A stretch of DNA of 64,000 nucleotides from Enterobacteriaceae endosymbiont of Donacia marginata (GTDB lineage Bacteria > Pseudomonadota > Gammaproteobacteria > Enterobacterales > Enterobacteriaceae). The notes beneath the pieces were generated by a model that did no database searches, was not told where the DNA came from, and saw nothing but the letters and a program-made list of their open reading frames with translations. Where the stretch lies: positions 2,420 to 66,419 of the forward strand of contig NZ_CP046184.1 in the NCBI RefSeq assembly GCF_012567685.1. Direction: 5' to 3'. A program made the position numbers and the translations under genes. This document shows, piece after piece, positions 20,991 to 29,304 of the stretch. Within the stretch, counting starts at the first letter, position 1, and every line of letters starts with the position of its first letter.

Positions 20991-21581
20991 ATGAAAAAAA
21001 AATATAATAATATTAATATTATATCAGGAAAATGGAAAGGTAAAAAAATAAAAGTTATAAATAATAAAATTTTAAAACCTACAATGTGTTTTATCCGTGA
21101 AAATTTATTTAATTGGCTTATGAAAAACGATTTATATAAATTAAAATGTTTAGATTGTTATGCTGGTTCTGGAATTTTAAGTTTCGAAGCTCTTTCTAGA
21201 AATGCTTTATTAGCTACCTTAATAGAAAATAATAAAAAAATATTTCAACAATTAAAAAAAAATATTTATTTATTAAAAATAAAAAACATTTTTTTAATTT
21301 ATAATAATACTATAAATTTTTTATCAAAAAAATCAAATATTCAATATGATCTTATTTTTATAGATCCCCCATTTTGTGAAAAAAATATTTTATTACAAAA
21401 AACTTGTATTTTATTAGAAAAAAATAATTGGTTAACAAATAATGCAAAAATTTTTATTGAATGTAATAAAAAAAGTAATTGTTTTCTTTTACCTAAAAAT
21501 TGGATAAAATATCGACAAAAAACATTTGGTGTGGTTACATATTTTTTGTATCAAAAAGTTTGTATAAATAAAAAACTATAA
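20991..21581 (+). CDS. rsmD: 16S rRNA (guanine-966-N2)-methyltransferase RsmD
   Basis: SAM-dependent enzyme that methylates G966 of 16S rRNA. At 196 residues (E. coli 198) it has IISGKWKGKKIKV near the start, KPTMCFIRENLFNWL (compare RPTTDRVRETLFNWL in E. coli), the SAM-binding LDCYAGSGILSFEALSR, and the catalytic YDLIFIDPPF near residue 120-130. Its stop overlaps the stop of convergent tusA (6-nt overlap, CTATAA at 21576-21581). In E. coli rsmD and tusA are separated by several genes including zntA, so this junction reflects deletion. Confidence 0.96.
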   Translation: MKKKYNNINIISGKWKGKKIKVINNKILKPTMCFIRENLFNWLMKNDLYKLKCLDCYAGSGILSFEALSRNALLATLIENNKKIFQQLKKNIYLLKIKNIFLIYNNTINFLSKKSNIQYDLIFIDPPFCEKNILLQKTCILLEKNNWLTNNAKIFIECNKKSNCFLLPKNWIKYRQKTFGVVTYFLYQKVCINKKL

Positions 21582-21827
21582 TTTTTTTATTAAAAAATAA
21601 TGTTTAGTATCATGTGTTTTTTGATTAATTATGTTATAATTCATAAAATGACAAAAGTATTTTATATCTATATTAACTAATAAATCATTTGTAATAATTA
21701 ATAAAGTTTCATTTTTTTTTATTTGAAGTGTCTTTTTCCTAATCATCATAATAGTATTTGGACATTGTAATCCTTGTATATCTAAAATATGATCTGCGTT
21801 TTTATAAAAATTATTTTTTTTAAACAT
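21576..21827 (-). CDS. tusA: Sulfur carrier protein TusA, altered CPxP motif
   Basis: First carrier of the Tus sulfur relay: it takes persulfide sulfur from IscS and passes it to TusBCD and TusE for tRNA 2-thiouridine formation. The 83-residue product (E. coli 81) has the family core LDIQGLQCPNTIMMIRK. The active Cys22 and Pro23 are kept, but the second Pro of the family signature CPxP is Thr25 (CPNT). The fold and length are otherwise normal, so it is probably functional, with tusE kept at 7377. Confidence 0.92.
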   Translation of the reverse strand: MFKKNNFYKNADHILDIQGLQCPNTIMMIRKKTLQIKKNETLLIITNDLLVNIDIKYFCHFMNYNIINQKTHDTKHYFLIKKL

Positions 21828-21941
21828 TTTAATATATTATTAGTAATAAATTTATACAAATAATTTTATTATAATAAAAAAAACAATTTTTTTGTAAAAA
21901 TTTATAAATAAATTTATATTTTATATATATAAGGTAATATT

Positions 21942-22937
21942 ATGAATTTAGAAAAAAAAAAAATAGCTCTGGAAGATGCTATTTTACAAATAGAGAATCA
22001 ATTTGGTAAAGGTTCTATTATGAGACTAGGTGATAATAGAACTATGGATATAGAAGCAATATCAACAGGATCTATATCTTTAGATATAGCTTTAGGTATT
22101 GGTGGTTTACCAATTGGAAGAATAGTTGAAATATATGGACCAGAATCTTCTGGTAAGACTACTTTAACATTACAAATTATTGCTGCAGCTCAAAAATTAG
22201 AAAAGGTTTGTGCTTTTATTGATGCTGAACATTCATTAGATCCTATATATGCTCAAAAATTAAATGTTGATATTAATAAATTATTATGTTCACAACCTGA
22301 TACTGGGGAACAAGCTTTAGAATTATGTGATTCATTAGCTAAATCAGGTATAGTTGATGTTATTATCGTAGATTCAGTTGCTGCCTTAACACCAAAAGCT
22401 GAGATAGAAGGAGAAATAGGAGATTCACATATAGGATTAGCAGCAAGAATGATGAGTCAAGCTATGCGTAAATTAGCAAGTAATTTAAAACAATCAAATA
22501 CACTTTTAATTTTTATTAATCAAATTCGTATGAAAATTGGAATTTTATTTGGAAATCCAGAAGTAACAACCGGTGGTAATGCTCTAAAATTTTATGCTTC
22601 TATAAGATTAGATATTAGAAAAATTGGTAATGTAAAAAATGGAGATGAAATAATAGGTAATGAAACTAGAGTAAAAGTTGTAAAAAATAAAGTTGCAGTA
22701 CCTTTTAAACAAGCTGAATTTCAAATTATTTATGGACAAGGTATTAATATTTATGGAGAATTATTAGATTTAGGAGTTAAAGAAAAGATAATTGAAAAAT
22801 GTGGATCATGGTATAGTTATAATAATGAAAAAATTGGACAAGGAAAAATGAATGCTATAAATTTTTTAAAAAAAAACAAAAAACAATCTTTAAAAATAGA
22901 AAAAAAAATACGAGAAATTTTTTTTAAAAAAAAATAA
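21942..22937 (+). CDS. recA: Recombinase RecA, short C-terminus
   Basis: ATP-dependent strand-exchange protein for homologous recombination. At 331 residues (E. coli 353) it has [13 protein letters not shown] (Walker A, 66-78), [29 protein letters not shown], the L1/L2 DNA-binding loops ([34 protein letters not shown]), and an intact core through EIFF. It then ends in four lysines: the acidic regulatory tail of E. coli RecA is missing. An AAGG ribosome-binding site precedes the ATG. A 12-A run at 21952-21963 covers codons 4-8. recX is missing before alaS. Confidence 0.97.
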   Translation: MNLEKKKIALEDAILQIENQFGKGSIMRLGDNRTMDIEAISTGSISLDIALGIGGLPIGRIVEIYGPESSGKTTLTLQIIAAAQKLEKVCAFIDAEHSLDPIYAQKLNVDINKLLCSQPDTGEQALELCDSLAKSGIVDVIIVDSVAALTPKAEIEGEIGDSHIGLAARMMSQAMRKLASNLKQSNTLLIFINQIRMKIGILFGNPEVTTGGNALKFYASIRLDIRKIGNVKNGDEIIGNETRVKVVKNKVAVPFKQAEFQIIYGQGINIYGELLDLGVKEKIIEKCGSWYSYNNEKIGQGKMNAINFLKKNKKQSLKIEKKIREIFFKKK

Positions 22938-23009
22938 TATAAATAAATATTCTATTTTTTATAAAAAATTTATATATTTTTTTAAAAATAATTAAGGATA
23001 ATTTATAGT

Positions 23010-25649
23010 ATGGAAAATAAAATAGAAAAAGTTCGTATAATGTTTTTAGATTTTTTTCATAAAAAAAAACATAAAATAATAAAAGGAAGTTCATTAATAC
23101 CTGATAATGATACATCATTATTATTTACAAATGCAGGGATGAATCAATTTAAAGAATATTTTTTAGGATATAAAGAACCTCCTTATCCAAGGATTACTAC
23201 AATTCAAAAATGTATACGAGTAGGAGGGAAACATAATGATTTGGAAAATGTAGGTTTTACAAATAGACATCATACATTTTTTGAAATGTTAGGTAATTTT
23301 AGTTTTGGAGATTATTTTAAAAAAGAAGCAATTTCTTATGCATGGGAATTACTAACTGATCCTCAATGGTTTAATTTAGAAAAAAAAAAAATATATATAA
23401 CTGTATATTATACAGATATCGAAACATATAATATCTGGTATAAAAATATTGGTATTCCAAAAAAAAATATTTTATTAATTAAAGATAAAAATAATATAAT
23501 TTATAATTCTGATAATTTTTGGCAAATGTCTGATATAGGACCTTGTGGGCCATCTACAGAAATTTTCTATGATTTAGGTTCTGATTTAGAAGGTGATATT
23601 AGAAATAATTTAGGAAATCGTTTTATTGAAATATGGAATATTGTTTTTATCCAATTTAATAAAAATTTAAAAGGAGAATTAATACCTTTACCAATAAAAT
23701 CAGTTGATACAGGAATGGGGTTAGAACGTATTAGTAGTATTTTAGAAGGAGTTAATTCAAATTATAAATTATATTTTTTCCAAAAAATTATTAAAGATAT
23801 AAATAAGATTATTAAAAATAAAAATTTAGAAAATAATTCATTAAAAGTCATAGCTGATCATATCCGATCATCTATTTATTTAATAATAGAAGGTGTCATA
23901 CCTAGTAATGAAAAAAGAGGATATGTTTTAAGAAGAATCATTAGAAGAGCTATTAACCATGGGAGAATATTAGGACAAAAAAAACCTTTTTTTTATAAAT
24001 TAGTAAAAATATATATAAAATATATTAATAAGATAGAAAAAAATTTTTTATCTAGAAAATTTAATTTTATTACTAATATAATTAAAAATGAAGAAGAAAG
24101 TTTTAATAAAATTATAAATTCAGGAATTCTATTATTAGAAAAAGAAATTAAAAAATCAAATAATAATTTTTTATCAGGAAAACAAATATTTTATTTATAT
24201 GATACTTTCGGATTATCACCTGATTTAATACAAGACATATGTATAAATAAAAAAATTAATATTGATAAAAAAGAATTTATAAAATATATGGATATTCAAC
24301 GACAAAAATCTAGAAAAAATATTTTTTTTGAAAAAAAAACTAATTTATATTACAAAAACAAAATATCAAAATTTAATGGATATAATAATTTTACTACTTT
24401 TAGTAAAATACTAGATATATATTTAAATGAAAAAGCAATAAAAAAAATAAATATAGGAGATTATGGAGAGATTATATTAAATGTTACTTCTTTTTATGGA
24501 GAATCTGGAGGACAATTAGGAGATATAGGATTTTTAGAAAAAGATGAAAAAAATATATTTCAAGTTTATAATACAAAAATACAAGGTAATTTAATTATTC
24601 ATATTGGTAAAATGATTTTAGGATCATTAAAAATAAATGATTATTTATATTCTAAAATAAATATAATAAATCGCTTAATGATTAGTAGAAATCATTCTGC
24701 AACACATTTATTACATTCTATCTTACGTAAAAAATTTGGGAATTATATCGAACAAAAAGGATCTCTAATTACTAATAAATATTTAAGATTTGATTTTTCA
24801 TATAAAAATCCAATAGAATTACAAGATATTTTTAATATTGAAAAAAAAATTAATAATTATATATTTAAAAATATACCTATAAATACATATTTTAAAAAAA
24901 AAACAGAATTACAAAATAATAATAATATTATTAATTTATTTCATAATAAATATACTGAAACAGTAAGAATTGTAAATATTGAAAATATTTCACAAGAATT
25001 TTGTTGTGGAACACATGTATTAAATACTCAAGAAATTGGTTTTTTTATAATTATAAAATTTTTAAATATTGCAAATGGTATAAAACGTATACATGCAATA
25101 ACTCATAATTTAGCTTTAGAATATATTCAAAAACAAAACAAAAATACTAAAATTATTTCTAATATATTTAAAACAGATGAGGAAAATTTAATAAAAAGTA
25201 TTTTATTATATAAAAAAAAAACTAATATATTAAAAAATAATATTAAAGAATTAGAACAATATATTTCTTTAAAAGAAGAAAAAAATTTAATAAAAAATAT
25301 TATTTTAATAAATAATATTAATTTAATAATAAGTAAAATATATAATTTTAATCCTAAATTATTTAATTATATTATAAAAAAATTATTAAAAAAATTTGAA
25401 AAAACAATCATATTTCTATCTACAAAATGGGAAAAAAAAATCTTTTTTATTATAAAAATTACAACAAATATTACCAAAAACATAAATGCTAAAGAAATTA
25501 TCCAAAAAAATTTAGATAAAAATAGTTGTAAAGTAAATGGATGTGCTAATATAGCACAAGGAAATATTAATCTTAATGAAGATGAATATTATTTTTTCTT
25601 ATCTAAGATAAGATTATTTATTTTAAATAAAATAAATAAATTAGATTAA
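23010..25649 (+). CDS. alaS: Alanyl-tRNA synthetase AlaS
   Basis: Class II synthetase with an editing domain. At 879 residues (E. coli 876) the catalytic domain shows SSLIPDNDTSLLFTNAGMNQ near the start, RHHTFFEMLGNFSFGDYF, and VDTGMGLERI. The editing domain has RNHSATHLLHSIL (HxxxH) and EFCCGTHV (E. coli CGGTH). The C-terminal domain is present, but its glycine-rich motif (GGGGGRPDMAQ in E. coli) is replaced by NGCANIAQG. An AAGGA site precedes the ATG. A 12-A in-frame tract lies at 23380-23391. It sits between recA and csrA as in E. coli. Confidence 0.97.
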   Translation: MENKIEKVRIMFLDFFHKKKHKIIKGSSLIPDNDTSLLFTNAGMNQFKEYFLGYKEPPYPRITTIQKCIRVGGKHNDLENVGFTNRHHTFFEMLGNFSFGDYFKKEAISYAWELLTDPQWFNLEKKKIYITVYYTDIETYNIWYKNIGIPKKNILLIKDKNNIIYNSDNFWQMSDIGPCGPSTEIFYDLGSDLEGDIRNNLGNRFIEIWNIVFIQFNKNLKGELIPLPIKSVDTGMGLERISSILEGVNSNYKLYFFQKIIKDINKIIKNKNLENNSLKVIADHIRSSIYLIIEGVIPSNEKRGYVLRRIIRRAINHGRILGQKKPFFYKLVKIYIKYINKIEKNFLSRKFNFITNIIKNEEESFNKIINSGILLLEKEIKKSNNNFLSGKQIFYLYDTFGLSPDLIQDICINKKINIDKKEFIKYMDIQRQKSRKNIFFEKKTNLYYKNKISKFNGYNNFTTFSKILDIYLNEKAIKKINIGDYGEIILNVTSFYGESGGQLGDIGFLEKDEKNIFQVYNTKIQGNLIIHIGKMILGSLKINDYLYSKINIINRLMISRNHSATHLLHSILRKKFGNYIEQKGSLITNKYLRFDFSYKNPIELQDIFNIEKKINNYIFKNIPINTYFKKKTELQNNNNIINLFHNKYTETVRIVNIENISQEFCCGTHVLNTQEIGFFIIIKFLNIANGIKRIHAITHNLALEYIQKQNKNTKIISNIFKTDEENLIKSILLYKKKTNILKNNIKELEQYISLKEEKNLIKNIILINNINLIISKIYNFNPKLFNYIIKKLLKKFEKTIIFLSTKWEKKIFFIIKITTNITKNINAKEIIQKNLDKNSCKVNGCANIAQGNINLNEDEYYFFLSKIRLFILNKINKLD

Positions 25650-25761
25650 TTTTAAATTAAGTTAATTTTATTAAAAATATTTTAAATAGAATTTAAAATT
25701 ATTTAAAAATAAATACAAAAATAATAGATATTTTATATTTTATTATTTTAAGGAGAAAAGG

Positions 25762-25953
25762 ATGCTTATTCTTACTCGTCGAGTAGGCGAAACACTTATG
25801 ATCGGTGATGAAGTTATGGTAACAGTATTAGGAATAAAAGGAAATCAAGTTCGAATAGGTGTGAATGCTCCTAGAGAAATTGCTGTTCATCGTGAAGAAA
25901 TATATCAACGTATACAAGCTGAGAAAAATCAAAAAACAAATTCGTTAAAATAA
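25762..25953 (+). CDS. csrA: Carbon storage regulator CsrA
   Basis: Homodimeric RNA-binding regulator that binds GGA motifs in mRNA leaders. The 63-residue product (E. coli 61) is nearly identical in the folded part: [18 protein letters not shown] at the N-terminus, [20 protein letters not shown] with the RNA-contacting Arg44, then a short tail. The start is preceded by AAGGAG with a 7-nt spacing; that leader itself contains two GGA triplets (AAGGAGAAAAGGATG), which could permit autoregulation. Its position after alaS and before tRNA-Ser and tRNA-Arg is ancestral. Confidence 0.97.
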   Translation: MLILTRRVGETLMIGDEVMVTVLGIKGNQVRIGVNAPREIAVHREEIYQRIQAEKNQKTNSLK

Positions 25954-25988
25954 TTTTATTTTTTTATAAAAAACAAAAAATAATTAAT

Positions 25989-26016
25989 TTGACAAAGTTT
26001 TTATTAAAGTTATAAT
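25989..26016 (+). promoter_or_regulatory. Sigma-70 promoter of the tRNA-Ser(GCU)/tRNA-Arg(ACG) operon
   Basis: Perfect consensus boxes: TTGACA at 25989-25994 and TATAAT at 26011-26016 with a 16-nt spacer. The predicted start is about 20 nt before the tRNA-Ser 5' end. It is the best promoter match I see in the window. A second TATAAT at 26021 is badly spaced from the -35 box. Confidence 0.8.
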
Positions 26017-26042
26017 GGTATATAATACTAATTAATGTAATT

Positions 26043-26128
26043 GGTGAGATGGCCGAGTGGTTTAAGGCGCACCCCTGCTAAGGGTGTATGTAGTTTCTGC
26101 ATCGAGGGTTCGAATCTCTCTCTCACCG
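26043..26128 (+). tRNA. tRNA-Ser (anticodon GCU)
   Basis: Class II tRNA: acceptor GGTGAGA/TCTCACC, anticodon loop CTGCTAA (GCT) in a CACCC/GGGTG stem, a variable arm (TATGTAGTTTCTGCATC), T arm GAGGGTTCGAATCTCTC, and G73. CCA is not encoded. It follows csrA as serV does in E. coli. Confidence 0.97.
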
Positions 26129-26139
26129 AAAATATTAAA

Positions 26140-26212
26140 GCATCCGTAACTCAGGGGATAGAGTACTCGGCTACGAACCGAGTGGTCGGGGGTTCAAATC
26201 CTCCCGGATGCA
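26140..26212 (+). tRNA. tRNA-Arg (anticodon ACG)
   Basis: Acceptor GCATCCG/CGGATGC, anticodon loop CTACGAA (ACG), T arm GGGGGTTCAAATCCTCC, A73, no encoded CCA. The wobble A is the substrate of TadA (37397), which makes inosine so that one tRNA reads CGU, CGC and CGA. It corresponds to E. coli argVYZQ and follows tRNA-Ser by 11 nt, probably in one transcript. Confidence 0.97.
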
Positions 26213-26263
26213 AATAAAAAATAATTTTTTAATACATTTATTTTTTAATTTTTAAATCTGGAG

Positions 26264-26291
26264 AAATAATTATTTTTAAAATAAATTATTT
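26264..26291. terminator. Possible terminator between tRNA-Arg(ACG) and dapD
   Basis: AAATAATT (26264-26271) pairs with AATTATTT (26284-26291), with further A/T pairing inside. It lies between the plus-strand tRNA operon and the convergent dapD end. The stem is purely A/T, so it is only a candidate. Confidence 0.35.
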
Positions 26292-26307
26292 AATTAATGT
26301 TTAGTAT

Positions 26308-27132
26308 CTAAAATTCACGTAAAATATCATTAATTGCTGTTTTACTTAAAGTTTTTTTATCTACTTTTTTAACTATTACTACGCAATATAAATTATACTT
26401 TCCATCTTTAGATGGTAAAGTTCCTGGAACTACAACTGAATAGCTAGGAATAATTCCATAATTAATTAAACCAGTCTCTCTGTCATAAATTTTAGTACTT
26501 TTTCCAATATATACCCCCATTGAAATTACAGATCCTTTTTTTATAATTACGCCTTCTACTATTTCTGATCTTGCACCTATAAAACAATTATCTTCAATAA
26601 TAGTAGGATTAGATTGGATAGGTTCTAATACCCCCCCTATACCAACACCTCCTGAAATATGAACATTATTTCCTATTTGAGCACAAGAACCTATTGTAGA
26701 CCAAGTATCTATCATAGTTTTTTCTCCAATAAAAGCACCTATATTAATAAAAGAAGGCATCAAAATTGTTTTATTAGAAATAAAAGATCCAAATCTGACA
26801 ACAGTAGGAGGTACTATACGACATTTTAATTTTTTAAAATTTTTTTTTTTAAAATTATTATTAAATTTTAAAGGTATTTTATCATAAAAATTATTATATG
26901 TTCCTTTAAATAAAAAACTTTTATTTATTTTAAAATATAATAATATCGCTTTTTTAATCCATTCGTAAACTATCCAATTTCCTTTAATATTTTCAGATAC
27001 TCTAATTACCCCGTTATCTAAAAAATCAATTACTTTATTAATATTATTAATAACTTTTTTATCTTTTAATAAATTATCATTTTTTTCATATTCTGAAAAA
27101 TAATTTTCTATCATATCTCTAAAATATTTCAT
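26308..27132 (-). CDS. dapD: Tetrahydrodipicolinate N-succinyltransferase DapD
   Basis: Transfers succinyl from succinyl-CoA to tetrahydrodipicolinate in the succinylase branch of diaminopimelate/lysine synthesis. The length (274) equals that of E. coli DapD. The C-terminal half is a left-handed beta-helix of hexapeptide repeats: [20 protein letters not shown], then [20 protein letters not shown] and [20 protein letters not shown]. With dapA (47643) and dapB (53996), three consecutive-pathway genes are scattered over this window. dapE, dapC/argD, dapF and lysA are not here. Confidence 0.97.
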   Translation of the reverse strand: MKYFRDMIENYFSEYEKNDNLLKDKKVINNINKVIDFLDNGVIRVSENIKGNWIVYEWIKKAILLYFKINKSFLFKGTYNNFYDKIPLKFNNNFKKKNFKKLKCRIVPPTVVRFGSFISNKTILMPSFINIGAFIGEKTMIDTWSTIGSCAQIGNNVHISGGVGIGGVLEPIQSNPTIIEDNCFIGARSEIVEGVIIKKGSVISMGVYIGKSTKIYDRETGLINYGIIPSYSVVVPGTLPSKDGKYNLYCVVIVKKVDKKTLSKTAINDILREF

Positions 27133-27228
27133 ATTATTTTATTACTAAAATTTTTTTAATTAAATATTTTTATATTAATAACCATATCATTTATTTTATT
27201 AATTAACAAATTTTAATATTTTAAAAAA

Positions 27229-29304
27229 TTATTTATATTTTTGAAATAAGGAAATTATTTTATTTTCATTTATCATTTTAATATTTAATTTAGTTGCTTT
27301 TAATAACTTAGAACTAGTTGTATTAGTACCTAAAATTAATATGTCTGTTTTTTTACTAATATAATTATTTATTATCGCTCCTAATATTATTAATTTTTTT
27401 ACAAGATTAAATCTTGTTATAAATATAAATTTTCCAGTAATAGTTATTTTTTTTTGATAAAAATAATTTTTTTTTAAAATATTTTTAGGATAAATAATTT
27501 TAATTTTTTTTAATAAATTTTTAATTATATTGATATTATTTTGTTTATTAATAAAATTAAATATGTTTAATGAAGTTTTTTTACCTATATTTTTAATACT
27601 ACGTAATTCAGTTAAATTAGTATTTAAAAATTTTTCTAATGTTTTAAAAAATAATGATATATGGTAACAAGTTACTATCCCCATTTCTGGAATTCCTAAA
27701 GAAAATAAAAATTTATTAAAAGTAACTTTTTGTTTATCTTGTAAAGATTGTAAAATTTTATTAATAGACTTATTACCTAAATTATCTATTTGGGATAAAA
27801 CATTACTATTTAAATTTAATAAATCTATAGCATTTTTTATTAAATTTTTATCAACTAATTTATTAATTAGTTTTTCTCCTATAAAATTAATATTAATAAC
27901 ATCTCTTGAAATAAAATGCTTTAAATATGCTTTTAATTGATCTTTACAAGATAATCCTGCTGTACAATATAAAATATTATTTAATGTTTTTTTAAGAATA
28001 GAGTTACAACTAGGACATAATTTAGGTATTGAGATACTAATTCTTTTTTTTAATAATTTTTTATTAATTATTACATTTGTAACTTTTGGTATTACATCTC
28101 CACATCTTTGTATAACTATATAATCTCCAATTTTTAAATTTAATCTTTTTATTTCATTAATATTATATAATGTTGCAAAATTAATATTTACTCCATTAAT
28201 ATTAACAGTATTAAAATTAGCAATAGGGGTAATAACTCCTGTTCTTCCAATCTGAAAAATTATTTTTTTTAACAATGTTAATTTTTCTTGTGAAGGGAAT
28301 TTATATGCAATAGCCCATTTTGGTGCATGATTAGTATATCCTAAAATATTTTGTTTTTTTATATTATTAATTTTAATCACAATCCCATCAATATTATAAG
28401 GTAATAAATTTCTATTTTTTTTAAAGTATTTATAAAAATTTATAATTTTATCATAAGAATAATAAACTTTTGTATATTTAGATATAGGAATTCCAAAACA
28501 TTCTAATTTTGTTAATACTTCTTGTTGATTTAAAAATATTATTTTATCTGTAAAACCAATCCCATAACCATAAAAATTTAGTAAATTAAAAATTTTTTTA
28601 TTAATACATTTATTTATTTTTAAAATACCATATGCTGCACTTCTCGTATTACTAAATACTTTATATTTACCAAATTTCTGTTCATTTAATTTTTTAAAAT
28701 TTTTTTTTGTTATAAATATTTCCCCTCTTATTTCTAAGATTTTAGGGAAATTTTCACCTTTTAATACATGAGGTATATTTTTGATTTTTAAAATATTCTT
28801 TATAATATTTTCTCCAATAAAACCATCTCCTCTTGTAGCAGCACTTATTAAAATACCATTATTATATAATAAATTAATTGCTATACCATCAAACTTTAAT
28901 TCACAACAAAAATTTGATTTATTTATTATTTTATTTATAGGCAAAAAAAATTTTTTAAATAAATCATTTTTATGAAATACATTATTTAATGATAACATTG
29001 GTATATTATGATATATTTTTTTAAAAAATATTAATGATTTATATCTAGCTCCTACTAATTTTGTGGGAGAATATTTATTTTTTAAATAAGGATATAAATT
29101 TTCTAATTTTTCTAGTTTAGAAAATAATTTATCATATTGATAATCAAGAATATTAGAACTATTTAATACATGATATTTATAATTATAATTTAGAATTTTT
29201 TTACGTAAATTTATTATTTTTTTTTTATAATAAAAAAGTTTATATATTTTATATAAAATATTTATAAATTTAATTATATAAAATTTTAAATTTTTTTTTT
29301 CCAT
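27229..29304 (-). CDS. ligA: NAD-dependent DNA ligase LigA
   Basis: Seals nicks in replication and repair using NAD+. At 691 residues (E. coli 671) it has the adenylation motif CELKFDGIAINLL with the nucleophilic Lys, EIRGEIF, the NAD-domain end GIVIKIN, a Cys4 zinc finger (CPSC, then C and C of LYCTAGLSC), helix-hairpin-helix repeats, and a C-terminal BRCT domain (TGKFIFITRF, KKTDILILG). About 27 N-terminal residues, Lys/Ile/Tyr-rich, precede the E. coli-like start region (LRKKILNYNYKYHVLN). The ATG at 29304 overlaps the cysS end by 19 nt; no ATG, GTG or TTG occurs nearer the conserved region. Confidence 0.95.
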   Translation of the reverse strand: MEKKNLKFYIIKFINILYKIYKLFYYKKKIINLRKKILNYNYKYHVLNSSNILDYQYDKLFSKLEKLENLYPYLKNKYSPTKLVGARYKSLIFFKKIYHNIPMLSLNNVFHKNDLFKKFFLPINKIINKSNFCCELKFDGIAINLLYNNGILISAATRGDGFIGENIIKNILKIKNIPHVLKGENFPKILEIRGEIFITKKNFKKLNEQKFGKYKVFSNTRSAAYGILKINKCINKKIFNLLNFYGYGIGFTDKIIFLNQQEVLTKLECFGIPISKYTKVYYSYDKIINFYKYFKKNRNLLPYNIDGIVIKINNIKKQNILGYTNHAPKWAIAYKFPSQEKLTLLKKIIFQIGRTGVITPIANFNTVNINGVNINFATLYNINEIKRLNLKIGDYIVIQRCGDVIPKVTNVIINKKLLKKRISISIPKLCPSCNSILKKTLNNILYCTAGLSCKDQLKAYLKHFISRDVININFIGEKLINKLVDKNLIKNAIDLLNLNSNVLSQIDNLGNKSINKILQSLQDKQKVTFNKFLFSLGIPEMGIVTCYHISLFFKTLEKFLNTNLTELRSIKNIGKKTSLNIFNFINKQNNINIIKNLLKKIKIIYPKNILKKNYFYQKKITITGKFIFITRFNLVKKLIILGAIINNYISKKTDILILGTNTTSSKLLKATKLNIKMINENKIISLFQKYK

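Noticed and set aside
26021-26026. Second TATAAT before tRNA-Ser(GCU)
   Set aside because: Its distance of 26 nt from TTGACA is too long; the TATAAT at 26011 has a normal 16-nt spacer.
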